Assembly (NCBI RefSeq): GCF_036088315.1
Contig: NZ_CP107996.1
Location: 5,105,501-5,169,500 of the forward strand
Reading direction: 5' to 3'
DNA length: 64,000 bases
Source of the DNA: Streptomyces sp. NBC_00344
GTDB taxonomy: Bacteria; Actinomycetota; Actinomycetes; Streptomycetales; Streptomycetaceae
Position numbers and translations under genes: made by a program. The notes beneath the pieces were generated by a model, which did not search any database, had not been told where the DNA came from, and was given only the letters and a program-made list of their open reading frames with translations. Below, piece after piece: positions 15,996 to 25,223 of the stretch (its first letter is position 1; each line of letters begins with the position of its first letter).

Positions 15996-18900
15996 TCAGC
16001 TCATCGACCACTGGCTGAACTCGACGGTGCCGCGCAGGCCGCTGCCGCCGTTGGTGGCGCTCATGAAGATGCCCACGTCCTGGGTGATCTCGGTGCCCGG
16101 CACGGTGACGGTGCCCACCGTCCGCCAGGTCGCTCCGCCGTCCGTGGAACAGGTACCGGTGAAGGCCGTACCCGTGCGGACGAGCCGCAGCAGAACCGGC
16201 GCCTTGATCCCGGTGACGCGCTTGTAGGTGTCCAGCGTCCCGTCGCCCGTGCTGTCGTACGACAGCACCACGCCCTGCCCGGGGGTCACCGCCAGATCGA
16301 GGAATCCGGGCGCTCCCGGCGTGGCCAGGCTGTTGCGGACGGCAAGGCCCGAGCGGGCCCAGCTCCCGGTGTTCTCCTGGGAGTCCACCCGCACGGTCGC
16401 ACTCCGCCCGTCCGCCATCGCCCCGGCCCGGAAGGCCGTGCCGAACTGTGCCGTGCCCTTCCACAGGTCCTGGCCGCTGCCGTTGATCGCCAGCCGCTCA
16501 CCGAGCTGCCCGAACACCGCTTCGTTTCCCGTGTAGGTGCGCCACACCGTGTCCAGCGGCGCCGCCACGTACACCGCACTCCGCCGGGTGACGGCGACCC
16601 GGTCCTCGCCGCGCGGCCCGAACCGGGTGACGAGTGAGTACGGCATCGGCCGCAGCGGTGCGGTCAGCGGCTCCGCCGGCGCGGTGACCTGCCAGGAGAC
16701 CGAGCCGGTCCCGCCGGGGCCGACACCGCTGAGGGAGGTGTCGCCCTGCGCGGTGGCGTCCAGGCCGGTCAGCGTGAAATCGACCCGGCCGGTGCCGCGC
16801 AGCCCGTTGAGATTGCGGAAGACCGCGGTGACCTCTCCCTTGCTGCCGGGGGTGAAGGCGACCGGGTCGGCAGAGACGGATGCGCTGCCCTGGTAAGGGG
16901 CGCCGGCGAGCGTGTCGTACACACGTTGCGCGGTGCGGTGGATGTCGCCGGTCGCCCGTACCGGGTAGGCATCCGTCTTCCGGGTCCAGGTGTCCTCCGA
17001 CGGGTACCAGTCGAAGGTCTTCGCCGGCCTGCCCTCGGTGAGGGCGGCCGTCAACTCGTCCAGATAGGCCTGCCACTGCGGCACATGCACGTCGCCCATC
17101 AGTCCGTGCCAGTCGCGGTTGGCGTAGTTGCTGAGATCGTTGGCCGCCGTGCGGTCCGCCCAGGTGGTGATCAGGGTCCGGGCCGTCCACTCCAGTTGCA
17201 CCGCCTCGTCCGGGCTCGTCCCGGAGCGTCTGGCCTCCTCGAGCCAGGGGCCGAGCAGAAACGCACGGTGGCAGCCGGTGACGGCGTCGGTGAGCCGCAT
17301 CAGCTTCAGCCAGAGCGCCGCCAGCTCGCGGAAGGTGTCCAGATCCTTGTCGGTGTAGGCGGCGCGCAACTGCGGAAGCAGGATCCTGGCGCGGTCGGCG
17401 AGCGCCTGTCTGGCCAGGTCGGTGAGGTCGTAGCGGTAGGCGTCGGAGCCGCGCAGCGATTCCCGCACGCGCAGCAGGGAGGCGAACGCCACGTCGAAAC
17501 CGGCGGTGTCGAAGGCGAAGTTGACGGAGGCGGTGAGGCTGGGGCGGCGGGAGAAGGGCGAGTCGACCGGACGGCCGTCGGTGCTCGTCAGGCGGTAGGC
17601 CGTGGTGGCGAGCGCCGCGAACGCGGCCTTCGCCGCAGGGTCGTCCCCGCCGTAGCGGAACCCGGGATAGCCGGTGAACCAGTCGGCTCTGTCGATCTTC
17701 TCGGTGCGCCAGGCGAGTTCGCTGAAGAGTTCGAAGGCGGCGGGATCGCGCTCGGCGGCCTCCGGCATGTACGCGGTGCCGGCCAGTGCGCTGTCCGGCT
17801 TGTCGCGCCAGGCGGTGAACTTCGCCGTCCAGCGGTCGGTGTTGGCGCCGATCGTCGTACGGCCGCCGAAGTTGGGGATGGTGCCGAAGGCGTACGGGGC
17901 CCCGCCCCAGTCCTTGTCGCGGTCCGTGACGGAGTCCAGGTCGGAGAGTCCGTCGACGATCAGCACCCGTTCGGTGTCGATGGCCTGGAGCAGTTCGCGG
18001 CGTGGGTTGGCCTGCCAGCCGAGGATCACCCAGGTGGCGCCGGGGCGGGCGGTCTGCAGGGACGTCTCGACAGCGCGGGCGGCGTCGGATACCGGGACGT
18101 CGCCCGGGGTGCCGCCCTCATGGAGCAGATCCATCTTGAAGTGCGCCGCATCGCCGAAGAGCTCGCGCTGATGCCGGTAGAAGGCGGCTGCCGTCCTGCC
18201 GAAGACCTCGGTACGCGGGTCCAGCCAGTCGGGACGCCGCAGCCCGTTCCAGGTGCCCTGCGGGACGACGCGGGCACCTGGATTGCGGCCGGTGAAACCG
18301 TCGGGGACGGTTCCGAAGTAGCCGGGGAACACCGGGTGCATCCCGAGATCGCGCAGCCGGTCGGCGATACGGCGGCCGAGAGCCGCGCGGCGCTCGATGA
18401 GTTCGGTGGAGAGCGGACCGCCGTATCCGCTCATGTTCTGCAGCAGCCACCACGGCTGGTGAGACGGGGCGGGCAGCCAGGTGCGCGCCTCCGTGTCGGA
18501 GTACCCGAAGTCCTGCAGCAGCCGGTGGTAGACGGCCTCCTGGCCCGCGGTGACGAGGGCTTCGTTGCACCCGTGCAGTGCGAGGACGTCGATCGTCCGC
18601 TCCCAGTGGGCCCAGTCGGCGTACGGGGCGTTGTACCCGTCGTGGGTGTCGTTGAAGGCGAAGCGGTGCGGGACGGTCGCCGACCGCTGAACGGCGGCGC
18701 CGGGCGCGGGCAGGCGGGCCGGGAGGCGGAGCTGGGAGCTGTTCCACGAGATATGGGCCCGGCAGACGTACTTGAGATACCAGTGCACCCCGGTCAGGGC
18801 CACGGCGGGGCCGGTGGCAGCGACCTCGATACGGCCGGACGAGCCGGTGACCCGGAAGCGTTCACGGCCGGTGAGCGGTGTGAGCCGGAACTGGTCGGCG

Positions 18901-19082
18901 TGGTGGGGGAGCAGACGGTGCAGAGCGGCGCGGGCGGGGCCGGTATCGAGTGAGGCCCTGGCGGCCCCGGTGGAGGCCCCCGCGGTCCCGGTGGCGAACG
19001 CGGGGGAGTGGGCGCCCAGCGCCGCTCCGCATCCGATCGCCCCGGCGGTGCTCAGCAGCGTACGTCTCGACAGCTCGGGCAT
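15996..19082 (-). CDS. GH89 family alpha-N-acetylglucosaminidase, secreted by Tat
   Basis: 1028 residues; ATG 19082 behind AAGGAGCGCAG. The N terminus SRRTLLSTAGAIGCGAALGA is a twin-arginine signal. The GH89 (NAGLU-like) body shows LTGVHWYLKYVCRAHISWNS, RFAFNDTHDGYNAPYADWAH, HPVFPGYFGTVPDGF and AHFKMDLLHEGGTPGDVPV, whose Glu is a likely catalytic residue. ANPRRELLQAID and GTIPNFGGRTTIGANTDRW follow. After about residue 740 come a bacterial Ig-like domain and a C-terminal LamG-like beta domain (about 830-1028). It removes terminal alpha-linked GlcNAc, as in mucin or heparan-type glycans. The upstream gene on its other side is divergent. Confidence 0.93.
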   Translation of the reverse strand: MPELSRRTLLSTAGAIGCGAALGAHSPAFATGTAGASTGAARASLDTGPARAALHRLLPHHADQFRLTPLTGRERFRVTGSSGRIEVAATGPAVALTGVHWYLKYVCRAHISWNSSQLRLPARLPAPGAAVQRSATVPHRFAFNDTHDGYNAPYADWAHWERTIDVLALHGCNEALVTAGQEAVYHRLLQDFGYSDTEARTWLPAPSHQPWWLLQNMSGYGGPLSTELIERRAALGRRIADRLRDLGMHPVFPGYFGTVPDGFTGRNPGARVVPQGTWNGLRRPDWLDPRTEVFGRTAAAFYRHQRELFGDAAHFKMDLLHEGGTPGDVPVSDAARAVETSLQTARPGATWVILGWQANPRRELLQAIDTERVLIVDGLSDLDSVTDRDKDWGGAPYAFGTIPNFGGRTTIGANTDRWTAKFTAWRDKPDSALAGTAYMPEAAERDPAAFELFSELAWRTEKIDRADWFTGYPGFRYGGDDPAAKAAFAALATTAYRLTSTDGRPVDSPFSRRPSLTASVNFAFDTAGFDVAFASLLRVRESLRGSDAYRYDLTDLARQALADRARILLPQLRAAYTDKDLDTFRELAALWLKLMRLTDAVTGCHRAFLLGPWLEEARRSGTSPDEAVQLEWTARTLITTWADRTAANDLSNYANRDWHGLMGDVHVPQWQAYLDELTAALTEGRPAKTFDWYPSEDTWTRKTDAYPVRATGDIHRTAQRVYDTLAGAPYQGSASVSADPVAFTPGSKGEVTAVFRNLNGLRGTGRVDFTLTGLDATAQGDTSLSGVGPGGTGSVSWQVTAPAEPLTAPLRPMPYSLVTRFGPRGEDRVAVTRRSAVYVAAPLDTVWRTYTGNEAVFGQLGERLAINGSGQDLWKGTAQFGTAFRAGAMADGRSATVRVDSQENTGSWARSGLAVRNSLATPGAPGFLDLAVTPGQGVVLSYDSTGDGTLDTYKRVTGIKAPVLLRLVRTGTAFTGTCSTDGGATWRTVGTVTVPGTEITQDVGIFMSATNGGSGLRGTVEFSQWSMS

Positions 19083-19237
19083 CTGCGCTCCTTATGTTGC
19101 TCGTGTTGCGTTGCGACAACAGGTGCATGCGCAGCGCACGTTAATGAGGAGGCAGGGCCGGAGCAATGGGGCGGGATCAGCCGGACGAGGTAGACGGTTC
19201 GCCCGCGAAAACGTTCCGGAGACGGCACGATGGGCGA

Positions 19238-19690
19238 ATGCGTATGCGAGCGCGAACAGCGATGGCGGTCGCAGCCCTGGGCCTGTTGGCCGGCTGCTCG
19301 ACCTCCCACCCCCACCAATCCGACGACGCGCCACCCGAGCCGAGGACGGCGACCGGCAGCCTGGAGCAGCTGGCGTCGAAGGCACGGTGCAAGCCGGAGA
19401 TCCAGACGGACGCCAGCGAACTGCGCCAGGCCAACTGCACCACCACCCAGGGGCGGTATGTGCTGGTCACGTTCGCGACCGACCGCGGGCAGCGTGAGTG
19501 GATCAACTCGGCCAAGGACTACGGCGGGACCTATCTGCTGGGCCGCAAGTGGGTCGCGGTCGGCGACACCACGGTGGTCGCAGCACTGCGCGGCCGGCTC
19601 GGTGGGACCGTGGAAGCCGGCTCGCAGCACCACCAGGGGAGTAGTGGCAGCGGGGGGAGCGACGGGCATTCCGGTCATCACACGAGCTGA
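19238..19690 (+). CDS. small lipoprotein
   Basis: 150 residues from ATG 19238, with GGAGA about 15 bases upstream. The signal MRMRARTAMAVAALGLLAGC ends in the lipobox LLAGC, so Cys20 would be lipid-anchored on the outer face of the membrane. The exposed domain is short (LEQLASKARCKPEIQTDASE, YVLVTFATDRGQREWINSA, YLLGRKWVAVGD) and ends in a Gly/Ser/His-rich tail (HHQGSSGSGGSDGHSGHH). The histidine-rich end might bind metal, which is only a suggestion. The gene is divergent from GH89. No known family. Confidence 0.8.
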   Translation: MRMRARTAMAVAALGLLAGCSTSHPHQSDDAPPEPRTATGSLEQLASKARCKPEIQTDASELRQANCTTTQGRYVLVTFATDRGQREWINSAKDYGGTYLLGRKWVAVGDTTVVAALRGRLGGTVEAGSQHHQGSSGSGGSDGHSGHHTS

Positions 19691-19705
19691 CCGCGCAGGT
19701 CCGGG

Positions 19706-19732
19706 GGCCTGTGACCACTGAGGTCACAGGCC
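19706..19732. terminator. bidirectional terminator
   Basis: Perfect 11-bp arms GGCCTGTGACC and GGTCACAGGCC with a 5-nt loop, followed by TTACT. It lies between the convergent lipoprotein and DUF1996 genes, so it can serve both. Confidence 0.75.
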
Positions 19733-19758
19733 TTACTGCTACTCGGACGTGACGTTTC

Positions 19759-21303
19759 TCAGGTGCACTTGCGTCCGCCGTTGATGCAGGACACCACCCG
19801 CTTCATCAGCTGGTCGCTGAACACATTGATGAAGTCACCGTGGTCGGTGATCGGCTTGTGCAGCTGCTCGGGGAACGAGTCCACGGCGAAGCCGGGCCCC
19901 GGCGGGACGTCGTACACGATCCGCTGGACGAGCTGCGGGATGGCCTTGAAGCCGTTCTGGCAGGCGCCGTTCGCATCGGCGAACGCCACATGGGTGCGGT
20001 GATTGGCGCTGTCGGTGTTCTGTCCGTCCCAGCAACTCTGGAAGTGGAAGCTCCGGACCACCTTGCTGCCGTCGGGGCAGATCGGGTACTTGTCCTTGAG
20101 CTGACGGTTCTCGAATCCGGTACAGGACCAGGAGGCGTTGGCGTTGGCGTCGCCGTTGGTGAACGCCTTGGCGTCACCGGTGATGATCCGCAGGAAGCGC
20201 GGCATGGCGGTGACCTTGCTGACCGGGCTCCCCTTCCAGTTGATGGTGACCTGGGCCGGCGTCTGGATCTGGCCGATGTTCTGGTCCTTGCCGCCACCGT
20301 CCTCGTTCACGTCGTTCTCGTCCTGGCCGTTCTGGAGCCGGAGGACGGGCCAGTAGTAGGTGGACTTGTCACCCTGGTTCCGGCAGCTCGTCTGGCCTGC
20401 GGCCAGCTTGTCGTCGGTCGAGAAGGCGTCGGTGGCCTGGTTTCCGACGTAGTCGTGCGTATGGTGCGCGCCGTTGCTCACACCAGGTGCCACGATGACG
20501 TTCGCCGGGTTGAACTTGCCGTTCTCGTTGCGTCCGCAGTTCGAGGTGAACACTCCGGTGGAACCGGACCGGCGCTGGCGGGGTGCGGCGACGTTGGGCT
20601 GCACGGATGTGATGTCGACGAAGTCGGACGCCTCGGGGCCGTTGCCCTGCTGAGCCTGGCCGCCGCCCTGGTCGCCACCCTGACCGCCCTGGTCCTGTCC
20701 CTGGTCTCCGCCCTGGTCCGTGCCCTGATCGCCGCCCTGGCCGCCGTTCTGACCGGCATCCTGGCCGCCGTTCTGGCCCGCGTCCTGACCACCGTCCTGG
20801 CCGGTGTCCTGGCCGCCGTCGCCGCGCATGCTGCACGGCGCCAGGCTCTCGAGGTTCTGCGGCTTGCTGCCGCTGCGGCCGATCGCGACGGCGATCCGGT
20901 CGATCGACGCCCACCGCTTGTCCTTCAGCGGGCCGAGAATGGCGTTCTGGGCATAGCCCGGATCCTGTGCGATCTGGGTTCTGGAGTCCGCCAGTTTCTT
21001 GTATGCGTCCGTGATCTGACTGTCGATCCTGGCCAGTTCGCCGTCCACTTCCCGCCGTGCCGAATAGGGAACATCGGGGAGTTCGTTCGATACGTCGGGG
21101 CAGTCGACAGTGGACATCTGCTGCGCGGTGTTCTCGCTCTGTGTCTGCGCGTACCGCCGGTGCGACGAATAGCCCGAGTGGTTCTCACCGGCGGAGGCAT
21201 AGACGTTGACCGCGAGCAAACCACCACCGCCCAGGACCAGCGCGGCCGATGCGGCCACCATGCGGGTCGTCAGCGTGGAGCGTTTTCGTGATGTGCGTCC
21301 CAT
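19759..21303 (-). CDS. secreted DUF1996 protein with Gly/Gln/Asp-rich linker
   Basis: 514 residues; ATG 21303 follows GAGGAG. The N terminus has a basic start and one hydrophobic stretch ([20 protein letters not shown]), a signal or anchor. Residues 60-150 form a helical region, then comes a low-complexity linker of repeated GGQD/GGQN/GDQG (about residues 160-225). The DUF1996 domain begins [20 protein letters not shown] and has [34 protein letters not shown] and [17 protein letters not shown]. The paired His motifs and conserved Cys are typical. The family is common in actinobacteria and fungi, and its role is unknown. Position among secreted hydrolases hints at a wall- or polymer-related role. 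Confidence 0.88.
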   Translation of the reverse strand: MGRTSRKRSTLTTRMVAASAALVLGGGGLLAVNVYASAGENHSGYSSHRRYAQTQSENTAQQMSTVDCPDVSNELPDVPYSARREVDGELARIDSQITDAYKKLADSRTQIAQDPGYAQNAILGPLKDKRWASIDRIAVAIGRSGSKPQNLESLAPCSMRGDGGQDTGQDGGQDAGQNGGQDAGQNGGQGGDQGTDQGGDQGQDQGGQGGDQGGGQAQQGNGPEASDFVDITSVQPNVAAPRQRRSGSTGVFTSNCGRNENGKFNPANVIVAPGVSNGAHHTHDYVGNQATDAFSTDDKLAAGQTSCRNQGDKSTYYWPVLRLQNGQDENDVNEDGGGKDQNIGQIQTPAQVTINWKGSPVSKVTAMPRFLRIITGDAKAFTNGDANANASWSCTGFENRQLKDKYPICPDGSKVVRSFHFQSCWDGQNTDSANHRTHVAFADANGACQNGFKAIPQLVQRIVYDVPPGPGFAVDSFPEQLHKPITDHGDFINVFSDQLMKRVVSCINGGRKCT

Positions 21304-21447
21304 GGAACTCCTCAGACTTCGTATCCGGTAACGGGGATCCCGGCAGGGGAAAGAAGCGCGACGTTCCATACGGGCGCGGAGTGCGGCCCGTTCAGCCGGT
21401 CCGGTAAATCGTAGGAATCTCCGTACGCGAACCGGACGGATCGAGCG

Positions 21448-22266
21448 TTATGCACTGCGCGCGTGCTGCAGGGGCGCCGCCCGGTCCCATACGGTCTGGA
21501 ACGTGAGACGCAGGCAGGCGGCGAGTGCCGGGTGCTCGATGAACAGTGCGGTGGTGGCGCCGGTACCCGCGACCGGGTCAGGCATGTCGCACAGCACCAA
21601 CGAGGCGTCGGCGATGACGAGTTTGAGCGGCAGCCGCTCGGCGAAGCGAGCCACCTCTCCTGCGTCGCCGAACCGTCTGACGTTCTCCAGCATCTCCTCG
21701 TCGTCCAGGCTGTCGTGGGTGTAGACCGCGTTCACCGTTCCGCCGGCCCGGCTGATCCGCCGTGCGGCCTTGATGCCGGCGGTGTTGGCGGCAGGGGTGA
21801 CGAACGGCGGCATGCAGAAGCTGAGCAGTTCACCGCTGGCCTGTTTCTGGATGTCCGCATAGCGATCTGCGATCTGCCGGGGGTCGCGCAGTACCTCGAT
21901 GTAGTCCAGCGGATCGGTGTGGGAGCGCCCGTCGGACCAGATGGGCAGCAGTGTGGCGGCCAGTCCGGCCGACAGCCGCTCCATCTGTTCCAGGGACTCC
22001 CGCTGACGGTTCATCAGCCTGGTGATGGCCAGTTCCGGTGTCACCGCGGCGAAGGTGGCCACCCGGCCGCGATGGGCGACGGCAAGCCGGGCCCTGACCA
22101 GGGCGTCCAGCACGTCGTAGATCCGCTGCCTCGGTACATCCGCTTCCCGCGCGACCTGTGCCGCGGTGTACGAGTCCCGTCTGACCAGGGCGAGGTAGAC
22201 GCGCGACTCGTAGCGCGACAGGCCGAGTTCGACAAGGGCACTGACCGACGGTTCCTCCGGCTCCAT
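21448..22266 (-). CDS. TrmB-family transcriptional regulator
   Basis: 272 residues from ATG 22266. The N-terminal winged helix (LVELGLSRYESRVYLALVRR, YTAAQVAREADVPRQRIYDV) is the TrmB type. It is followed by a coiled segment (LMNRQRESLEQMERLSAGL) and a C-terminal ligand-sensing domain (LSFCMPPFVTPAANTAG, AVYTHDSLDDEEML, LVLCDMPDPVAG). Relatives in actinobacteria control transport or secondary metabolism. It is divergent from the S53 peptidase gene with about 250 bases between the starts, so it may control that gene. Confidence 0.85.
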   Translation of the reverse strand: MEPEEPSVSALVELGLSRYESRVYLALVRRDSYTAAQVAREADVPRQRIYDVLDALVRARLAVAHRGRVATFAAVTPELAITRLMNRQRESLEQMERLSAGLAATLLPIWSDGRSHTDPLDYIEVLRDPRQIADRYADIQKQASGELLSFCMPPFVTPAANTAGIKAARRISRAGGTVNAVYTHDSLDDEEMLENVRRFGDAGEVARFAERLPLKLVIADASLVLCDMPDPVAGTGATTALFIEHPALAACLRLTFQTVWDRAAPLQHARSA

Positions 22267-22514
22267 GGCCGCCACGGTATACGCGCAACCTCCGCGGGGG
22301 GCCTCTCTTGATCCAGCCCGTTTCGGGGACAAGCCTTTACCTCCGGTATGCCGCACCGCTGTTGTCGGTGTGTGAGCGCGTCGCTACCTTCATCTCTGCC
22401 ACCACTCAACCGGGTGGCATCTCGCGAGGTGTTTTGTCATGTACCTAACACCCCTTGGCATGCGCCTCCGCTCGCCCGTTCTGGGCGAACACATCTCCGA
22501 TGGAGGGCAGTTCC

Positions 22515-24512
22515 TTGTACTCGAAGAGATCCTCCGGCCGCTCAGGGCTCACCGGCGGCGCCGGTGCGGTGCTGTTGTCGGCCGCGGCGCTGATAACCGG
22601 CGGCCTGATAGCCGTGGCACCGACCGCCACCGCACAGGCCGGACCCGCACAGTCGGGTGGCGCCGCCGTCGAACGGCTCTGCGCGCAGCCCACGACGCCC
22701 GGCAGGATGGCCTGCCTCGCGCTCGCCCGTACGGATGTCAGGCAGCACCTCGGCATCACCCCGGACGCCGCCCCTTCGGGATACGGCCCCACTGATCTGC
22801 AGAGCGCCTACGCACTGCCGTCGGGCGCCGGTGCAGGTGCGACCGTGGCGATCGTCGACGCCCAGGACGACCCCAAGGCCGAAGCGGACCTCGCCACCTA
22901 CCGCTCCCAGTACGGACTCCCCGCCTGCACCACCGCGAACGGTTGCTTCAAGAAGGTCGACCAGAACGGCGGCACCAGCTATCCCACGGCGGACTCCGGC
23001 TGGGCCGGTGAGATCTCGCTCGACGTCGACATGGTCAGCGCAGTCTGCCCGCAGTGCCACATTCTGCTGGTCGAGGCCGACAGCGCGAGCATGGAGGACC
23101 TCGGCGCTGCCGTGAACCGCGCGGTCACCATGGGCGCCAAGTACGTCTCCAACAGCTACGGCGGCGACGAGGACTCCACCGACCCCGCATCGGACGCGAG
23201 CTACTTCAACCACCCGGGTGTCGCCATCACCGTCAGCTCCGGCGACAGCGGCTACGGCACCGAGTACCCCGCGGCCTCCCAGTACGTGACCGCGGTGGGC
23301 GGCACATCGCTCAGCCGCTCGAGTGGTTCCCGCGGCTGGACCGAGTCGGTCTGGGGCACGAGCTCGGGCGGCGACGGGGCGGGCTCCGGCTGCTCCGCGT
23401 ACGACGCCAAGCCCTCGTGGCAGCACGACACCGGCTGCTCCAAGCGCACCGTCGCCGATGTCTCCGCGGTCGCCGACCCGGCCACCGGCCTCGCGGTGTA
23501 CGACAGTTACCAGACCAGCGGCTGGAACGTGTACGGCGGCACCAGCGCCTCCTCACCGATCATCGCCGGTGTGTACGCCCTCGCCGGCACCCCCTCGGCG
23601 AACACCGTCCCGGCCTCCTACCCCTATGCCCACACATCGGCGCTCAACGACGTCACATCGGGCGCCAACGGCAACTGCGGCAGCTACCTGTGCAAGGCCG
23701 CAGCCGGCTACGACGGCCCGACCGGCCTCGGCACCCCGAACGGTGTGACCGCCTTCGCCCCCGGCACCAGCACCGGAAACACCGTCTCGGTCACCAGCCC
23801 CGGTGACCAGAGCACCAAGGTGAACACCGCGGTATCCCTGCAGATCAAGGCTACCGACTCGGACACGTCCAAGTCGCTGGCCTACAGCGCCACCGGCCTC
23901 CCCGCCGGTCTGTCCATCAACGCCTCGACCGGGCTGATCTCCGGTACCCCGACAGGCACCGGCACGTCCGCTGTGACCGTCACCGCCAAGGACTCCACCA
24001 ACGCGTCCGGCAGCACCTCCTTCAACTGGACCGTCTCCACGTCGGGCGGAGGTGGCTGCACCGCCGCTCAGCTGCTCGGCAACCCGGGCTTCGAGACCGG
24101 CAGCGCCGCACCCTGGACCACCACATCGGGCGTGGTCGACAACAGCAGCGGCGAGCCGGCGCACTCCGGTTCCTGGAAGGCATGGCTGAACGGATACGGC
24201 AGCACCCACACCGACACGGTCGCCCAGTCGGTGACCGTCCCGGCCGGCTGCCACGCCACTCTGAGCTTCTACCTGCACATCGACACCGAGGAGACGACCG
24301 GCTCCACGGCCTACGACACACTGAAGGCGACGGCGGGCTCGACCACCCTGGCGAGCTACTCCAACCTGAACAAGAACACCGGCTATGCCCAGAAGTCCTT
24401 CGACCTCTCCTCGTTCGCGGGACAGACGGTGTCCATCAAGTTCACCGGCGCCGAGGACAGCAGCCTCGGAACGTCGTTCGTCATCGATGACGCGGCGCTG
24501 AACATCAGCTGA
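22515..24512 (+). CDS. S53 family (sedolisin-like) peptidase, secreted
   Basis: About 665 residues. TTG at 22515 is favoured because GGAGGG (22502-22507) stands eight bases before it; ATG at 22500 is an alternative. The signal peptide ends near TATAQA. The catalytic domain has [20 protein letters not shown] (Glu and Asp four apart, as in sedolisins), [20 protein letters not shown] (oxyanion Asp) and [13 protein letters not shown] (nucleophile Ser). The usual long prodomain is almost absent. After it come an Ig/cadherin-like domain ([19 protein letters not shown], about 420-510) and a C-terminal beta-sandwich ([20 protein letters not shown]). It is an extracellular protease, the acid-active class in characterised members. 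Confidence 0.9.
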   Translation: MYSKRSSGRSGLTGGAGAVLLSAAALITGGLIAVAPTATAQAGPAQSGGAAVERLCAQPTTPGRMACLALARTDVRQHLGITPDAAPSGYGPTDLQSAYALPSGAGAGATVAIVDAQDDPKAEADLATYRSQYGLPACTTANGCFKKVDQNGGTSYPTADSGWAGEISLDVDMVSAVCPQCHILLVEADSASMEDLGAAVNRAVTMGAKYVSNSYGGDEDSTDPASDASYFNHPGVAITVSSGDSGYGTEYPAASQYVTAVGGTSLSRSSGSRGWTESVWGTSSGGDGAGSGCSAYDAKPSWQHDTGCSKRTVADVSAVADPATGLAVYDSYQTSGWNVYGGTSASSPIIAGVYALAGTPSANTVPASYPYAHTSALNDVTSGANGNCGSYLCKAAAGYDGPTGLGTPNGVTAFAPGTSTGNTVSVTSPGDQSTKVNTAVSLQIKATDSDTSKSLAYSATGLPAGLSINASTGLISGTPTGTGTSAVTVTAKDSTNASGSTSFNWTVSTSGGGGCTAAQLLGNPGFETGSAAPWTTTSGVVDNSSGEPAHSGSWKAWLNGYGSTHTDTVAQSVTVPAGCHATLSFYLHIDTEETTGSTAYDTLKATAGSTTLASYSNLNKNTGYAQKSFDLSSFAGQTVSIKFTGAEDSSLGTSFVIDDAALNIS

Positions 24513-24532
24513 TCCGTACCCGCGCATCGAGT

Positions 24533-24559
24533 GGGCCCGGAGCCGGTGGCTCCGGGCCC
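24533..24559. terminator. bidirectional terminator
   Basis: Perfect 12-bp arms GGGCCCGGAGCC and GGCTCCGGGCCC with a GGT loop lie between the convergent S53 peptidase and response-regulator genes. Confidence 0.75.
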
Positions 24560-24575
24560 GCACCCGCACCCGCTG

Positions 24576-25223
24576 TCAGCCCCGGTCGAGGTAGGCGAGC
24601 ACCGCGAGCACCCGCCGGTTGTCGTCGTCCGACACCGGCAGGCTCAGCTTGGCGAAGATGTTCGACGTGTGCTTGGCCACCGCCCGTTCGGTGACGACCA
24701 GTTGGCCCGCGATAGCCGCGTTGGAGCGGCCCTGCGCCATCAGCTGCATGACCTCCAGCTCGCGCGGTGTCAGACTGCCGACCGGCTTGTCCTGGGCGCG
24801 CCGGGAGAGCAGCTGCTGGATCACCTGCGGGTCCATCGCGGTGCCGCCGGCAGCCACCCTGCGTACCGCGTCGATGAACTGGTCCGCGTCGAAGACCCGG
24901 TCCTTCAGCAGATAGCCCACCCCGCCGGTGCCGTCGGCCAGCAACTCGCGGGCGTAAAGCTGTTCCACATGCTGCGAGAGGACCAGGACCGGCAGCCCGG
25001 GCCTGGCGCGGCGGGCGGCGAGAGCGCACTGCAGCCCCTCGTCGGTGTGCGACGGCGGGAGCCTGACGTCGACAACCGCGACGTCGGGCTCCAACTCCGC
25101 CAGAGCTGCTGTCAGTTCGGGCCCGGTCTCCACGGCTGCGGCGATCTCGAAGTCGTAGGCCTCCAGCATCCGGACCAGGCCGTCCCTCAGCAGGAAGAGG
25201 TCTTCGGCGAGGACAACGCGCAC
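24576..25223 (-). CDS. NarL/LuxR-type response regulator
   Basis: 215 residues from GTG 25223. The receiver domain has the acidic pair at 7-8 (VVLAEDLFLL), phospho-acceptor Asp52 in VAVVDVRLPP and Lys near 107 (GYLLKDRVFD). The C-terminal LuxR helix-turn-helix is LTPRELEVMQLMAQGRSNAA, then VVTERAVAKHTSNIFAKL. Its start overlaps the kinase gene upstream by 37 bases, so the two form one operon and one signalling pair. The divergent MMPL exporter is the likely target. Confidence 0.93.
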   Translation of the reverse strand: MRVVLAEDLFLLRDGLVRMLEAYDFEIAAAVETGPELTAALAELEPDVAVVDVRLPPSHTDEGLQCALAARRARPGLPVLVLSQHVEQLYARELLADGTGGVGYLLKDRVFDADQFIDAVRRVAAGGTAMDPQVIQQLLSRRAQDKPVGSLTPRELEVMQLMAQGRSNAAIAGQLVVTERAVAKHTSNIFAKLSLPVSDDDNRRVLAVLAYLDRG

